From Rhodocyclaceae bacterium UBA2250 (GTDB lineage: Bacteria > Pseudomonadota > Gammaproteobacteria > Burkholderiales > Rhodocyclaceae), in the NCBI GenBank assembly GCA_002347285.1, contig DDXW01000024.1:7652-23314 (forward strand): DNA of 15,663 bases, written 5' to 3'. The position numbers and the translations under genes are program-made. Shown piece after piece: positions 12,744 through 15,663 of the stretch. The notes below the pieces were generated by a model. The model ran no database searches. It was given only the letters and a program-made list of their open reading frames with translations, and was not told where the DNA came from. Numbering within the stretch: the first letter of the stretch is position 1; the number at the start of each line of letters is the position of its first letter.

Positions 12744-14122
12744 CGCTCGCCGCCGCCGCCGCCCTGCTCGACGGCCGCCATGTCGGCCGCAACGCCGAAT
12801 TCACCAGCGTCGGCAGCGACTCGCGCGCCGTCATGCCCGGCATGCTGTTCGTCGCGCTCCAGGGCGAACGCTTCGACGGCCACGACTTCGTCGTCGAGGT
12901 GCTGCGGCAGGGCGCGGCCGGCGCGCTGGTGACACAGGAATGGCTGGAGCGGGCCGCCGCGCACGCCGACCTGCCGCTCGTCGCGGTCGCCGACACGCGG
13001 CTGGCGCTCGGCCGGCTGGCGGCCCAGTGGCGCGCGCGCTTCCACATCCCGCTGATCGGCATCACCGGCAGCAACGGCAAGACCACGGTCAAGGAGATGT
13101 GCGCCGCGATCCTGCACGCCGACTTCGGCCAGCACGCCGTGCTCGCCACCAGCGGCAACCTCAACAACGACATCGGCCTGCCGCTCACCTTGCTGAGGCT
13201 GCGCGGCGCGCACCGCGCGGCAGTCATCGAGATGGGCATGAACCATGCGGGCGAGATCGACTATCTGACGCGCATCGCGCGGCCGACCGTCGCCGTCGTC
13301 AACAACGCGCAGCGCGCGCATCTGGCCGGCCTCGGCTCGATCGCCGACGTGGCGCGCGCCAAGGGCGAGATCTTCGCCGGGCTGCAGGAGGACGGCGTCG
13401 CGGTGATCAACGCCGACGATCCGCACGCCGCGCTCTGGCGCGAACTGGCGCAGGGCCGCCGCGTCGTCGGCTTCGGCTTCGCGCCGCAGGCCGAGGTGCG
13501 CGGCGCCTGGCGCACCAGCCATGCCGACGAAGGTTTCGGCGGCGAACTCGAACTCGTCACGCCGCTCGGCAGCGCACGCCTCCACCTGCCGCTGCCCGGC
13601 GAGCACAACGCGCGCAACGCGCTGGCCGCCGCCGCCGCCTGCTTCGCCGCCGGCGTGCCGCTGGCGCCGATCGTGCGCGGCCTGACCAGCTACTCCGGCA
13701 CCAAGGGCCGGCTGCAGCGCCGCGACGGCTGGAATGGCGCGCTGCTGATCGACGACAGTTACAACGCCAATCCGGATTCGATGCGCGCGGCGATCGACGT
13801 GCTCGCCACCCTGCCCGGCCGGCGCATCTTCGTCATGGGCGACATGGGCGAGGTCGGCGAGACGGCCGGCCAGCTGCACGACGAGATCGGCGGCTACGCG
13901 AAGAGCCAGGGCATCGACCATTTGTTCGCCCTTGGCGAGAAGAGCGCGGCGGCGGTGCACAACTTCGGCGAAGGCGCCCGGCATTGCGCGACGGTCGAGG
14001 CGCTGGTCGATGCGCTGCGTTCCCTCATGGACCGGGACACCGTCGTGCTGGTCAAGGGTTCGCGCTTCATGCGCATGGAGCGAATCGTTGACCGGATTCT
14101 GGAGAAGCCCGATGCTGCTTGA
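12737..14122 (+). CDS. murF: UDP-MurNAc-tripeptide:D-Ala-D-Ala ligase MurF
   Basis: The 461-residue Mur ligase begins MLTLAAAAALLDG with the MurF-specific N-terminal domain (VGSDSRAVMPGMLFVAL). The ATP loop GITGSNGKTTVKE spans about 108-120. It also has TSGNLNNDIGLPLTLL, VIEMGMNHAGEIDYL, AHLAGLGS and DDSYNANPDSM. It adds D-Ala-D-Ala to complete the UDP-MurNAc-pentapeptide in the cytoplasm. The length is close to E. coli MurF (452). The ATG lies inside the end of murE, and its own last 11 nt overlap mraY, indicating tight translational coupling across the ligase block. Confidence 0.97.
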   Translation: MLTLAAAAALLDGRHVGRNAEFTSVGSDSRAVMPGMLFVALQGERFDGHDFVVEVLRQGAAGALVTQEWLERAAAHADLPLVAVADTRLALGRLAAQWRARFHIPLIGITGSNGKTTVKEMCAAILHADFGQHAVLATSGNLNNDIGLPLTLLRLRGAHRAAVIEMGMNHAGEIDYLTRIARPTVAVVNNAQRAHLAGLGSIADVARAKGEIFAGLQEDGVAVINADDPHAALWRELAQGRRVVGFGFAPQAEVRGAWRTSHADEGFGGELELVTPLGSARLHLPLPGEHNARNALAAAAACFAAGVPLAPIVRGLTSYSGTKGRLQRRDGWNGALLIDDSYNANPDSMRAAIDVLATLPGRRIFVMGDMGEVGETAGQLHDEIGGYAKSQGIDHLFALGEKSAAAVHNFGEGARHCATVEALVDALRSLMDRDTVVLVKGSRFMRMERIVDRILEKPDAA

Positions 14123-15281
14123 ACTGTTCGAATGGCTGGCGCGCGATATCCGCGCCTTCAACGTTTTCGGCTACATCACGCTGCGTGCCGTGCTGGCGAC
14201 GATGACGGCGCTGACGATCTCGTTCGTCTTCGGCCCGGCGGTGATCCGCTGGCTGTCGGCGAAGAAGATCGGCCAGGCGGTGCGCGACGACGGCCCGCAG
14301 ACCCACCTCGTCAAGGCCGGCACGCCGACCATGGGCGGCGCGCTGATCCTGCTGTCGCTCGGCGTCGCCACGCTGCTGTGGGCCGACCTGTCGAACCGCT
14401 TCGTCTGGATCGTGCTGATCGTCACGCTCGGCTACGGCGCGGTCGGCTGGGTGGACGACTGGCGCAAGGTGGTGCATCGCAACCCGAAGGGCCTGTCGGC
14501 GAAGGCGAAGTTCTTCTGGCAGACGCTGATCGGCATCGTCGCGGCGATCTGGATCGCCTTCTCGATCTCGGCGCCGAGCACCGAGAAGACCTTCGAACTC
14601 TTCCTGCACTGGGTCGGCAGCGGCTTCACGCTCGAGCTGCCGACCAAGACCGACCTGATCGTGCCGTTCTTCAAGAGCGTCTCCTATCCGCTCGGCATCT
14701 TCGGCTTCATGATCCTCACCTACCTGGTCATCGTCGGCTCGAGCAACGCGGTGAACCTCACCGACGGCCTCGACGGCCTGGCGATCCTGCCGACGGTGAT
14801 GGTCGGCGCGGCGCTCGGCATCTTCGCCTACGTCGCCGGCCACGCCGGCTTCTCGAAGTACCTGCTGCTGCCCTACATTCCCGGCGCCGGCGAGCTGACG
14901 GTGTTCTGCGGCGCGCTGGCCGGCGCGGGGCTCGGCTTCCTCTGGTTCAACGCCTACCCGGCCGAGGTGTTCATGGGCGACGTCGGCGCGCTGGCGCTCG
15001 GCGCCGCGCTCGGCGCGGTGGCGGTGATCGTGCGGCAGGAGATCGTGCTGTTCATCATGGGCGGCGTGTTCGTCGCCGAAACCGTCTCCGTGATGCTGCA
15101 GGTCGGCTGGTTCAAGTACACCAAGTGGAAAACCGGGACGGGGCAGCGCATCCTGCTGATGGCGCCGCTGCATCACCACTATGAGCAGGCCGGCTGGAAG
15201 GAGACGCAGGTCGTCGTGCGCTTCTGGATCATCACCATCCTGCTGGTGCTGTTCGGTCTGTCCACGCTGAAGATCCGGTAA
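14112..15281 (+). CDS. mraY: Phospho-MurNAc-pentapeptide translocase MraY
   Basis: The 389-residue integral membrane enzyme transfers phospho-MurNAc-pentapeptide to undecaprenyl phosphate to make lipid I on the inner face of the cytoplasmic membrane. Signatures are THLVKAGTPTMGGAL, VDDWRK with catalytic-type Asp115 and Asp116, SSNAVNLTDGLDGLA, EVFMGDVGALALG (Asp290) and the His loop MAPLHHHYEQAGW. About ten hydrophobic segments are visible. It is longer than E. coli MraY (360), with extra residues between helices 4 and 5 (SAPSTEKTFELFLHW...LELPTKTDL), a feature I believe is shared with other betaproteobacteria. GGAG 7 nt upstream supports the ATG at 14112. Confidence 0.97.
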   Translation: MLLELFEWLARDIRAFNVFGYITLRAVLATMTALTISFVFGPAVIRWLSAKKIGQAVRDDGPQTHLVKAGTPTMGGALILLSLGVATLLWADLSNRFVWIVLIVTLGYGAVGWVDDWRKVVHRNPKGLSAKAKFFWQTLIGIVAAIWIAFSISAPSTEKTFELFLHWVGSGFTLELPTKTDLIVPFFKSVSYPLGIFGFMILTYLVIVGSSNAVNLTDGLDGLAILPTVMVGAALGIFAYVAGHAGFSKYLLLPYIPGAGELTVFCGALAGAGLGFLWFNAYPAEVFMGDVGALALGAALGAVAVIVRQEIVLFIMGGVFVAETVSVMLQVGWFKYTKWKTGTGQRILLMAPLHHHYEQAGWKETQVVVRFWIITILLVLFGLSTLKIR

Positions 15282-15663
15282 TGAACCTGGCCGGCAAACG
15301 CGTCCTCGTCCTCGGCCTCGGTGAATCGGGCCTCGCCTGCGCGCTCTGGTGTGGCCGCAACGGCGCGCGCGTCACCGTCGCCGACACGCGCAGCGCGCCG
15401 CCCTACCTGGCAGAACTCGGGCGCCGCCTCGCCGGCGCCGAGTTTCGCGCGGCGCGCTTCGACGAACAGAGCGACAAGTCGATTCTGAACGGCATCGACC
15501 TGCTCGTGCTCTCGCCCGGCCTGTCCGGTGGGCTGATGCTCGTCACGCACGCCCGCGCGCAGGGCATCCCGGTCACCGGCGAGATCGAGCTGTTCGCGCA
15601 GGGCCTGCGCGCCCTGCAGCAGCGCGTCCCGGTCATCGCGATCACCGGCACCAACGGCAAGAC
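15281..15663 (+). CDS. murD: UDP-MurNAc-L-alanine:D-glutamate ligase MurD, N-terminal part (cut by window edge)
   Basis: The first 127 codons are present. The protein starts MNLAGKRVLVLGLGESGLA, the Rossmann-like MurD domain 1. It continues through LLVLSPGLSG and VTGEIELFAQG, and stops in the ATP loop ITGTNGK at the window edge. MurD adds D-glutamate to UDP-MurNAc-L-Ala. The ATG shares one base with the mraY stop (TAATG). In related clusters ftsW normally follows, but that lies outside this window. Confidence 0.95.
   Translation, partial: MNLAGKRVLVLGLGESGLACALWCGRNGARVTVADTRSAPPYLAELGRRLAGAEFRAARFDEQSDKSILNGIDLLVLSPGLSGGLMLVTHARAQGIPVTGEIELFAQGLRALQQRVPVIAITGTNGK

Overview
The window is about 15.7 kb of high-GC, tightly packed bacterial chromosome. 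It is almost all housekeeping genes. Gene content and order (uvrA / MFS transporter / ssb; rsmI / yraN / SIS isomerase / BON lipoprotein; pyrC; rnpB; then the dcw cell-wall cluster) fit a Gram-negative betaproteobacterium. A Rhodocyclales-like relative is my best guess. The Gram-negative reading is supported by a DAP-type MurE (DNPR motif), a heptose/LPS pathway pair and several lipoproteins. Taxonomy is inferred from gene order and protein similarity as I remember it, not from a search.

Layout. (1) Positions 1-2528: the 5' end of uvrA on the minus strand, divergent from a 12-helix MFS transporter and ssb on the plus strand. After ssb lies the 3' remnant of a TAXI-type TRAP solute-receptor gene that has lost its whole binding domain. 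(2) Positions 2515-4980, minus strand: a compact operon reading yraN, an exported HIRAN-domain protein, a phosphoheptose isomerase (gmhA-like), a dual-BON lipoprotein (dolP-like) and rfaE2. Most junctions are 4- to 20-nt overlaps. (3) Positions 4979-7345, plus strand: rsmI, pyrC and a small lipoprotein of unknown function. The rsmI start codon overlaps the yraN start codon on the opposite strand. (4) Positions 7346-7916: the RNase P RNA gene, an AT-rich spacer, and the mraZ promoter with a 10-bp-period array of TGGG boxes. (5) Positions 7917-15663, plus strand: mraZ, rsmH, ftsL, ftsI, murE, murF, mraY and the start of murD, with abutting or overlapping ends.

How the genes work together. The right half supplies peptidoglycan precursors and septal cell-wall synthesis under likely MraZ autoregulation. 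The minus-strand operon serves the outer envelope: GmhA and RfaE2 act in ADP-heptose synthesis for LPS, and the BON lipoprotein in outer-membrane integrity. The left end is DNA repair and replication (UvrA, SSB).

I did not find a large undescribed system. The points most worth a second look are: the decapitated TAXI gene next to a strong hairpin after ssb; a short in-frame repeat-like insertion in pyrC; the exported HIRAN protein placed between yraN and gmhA; catalytic residues that argue for GmhA rather than DiaA; the shared rsmI/yraN start site; and the four-box MraZ operator running from the -10 into the ribosome-binding site.
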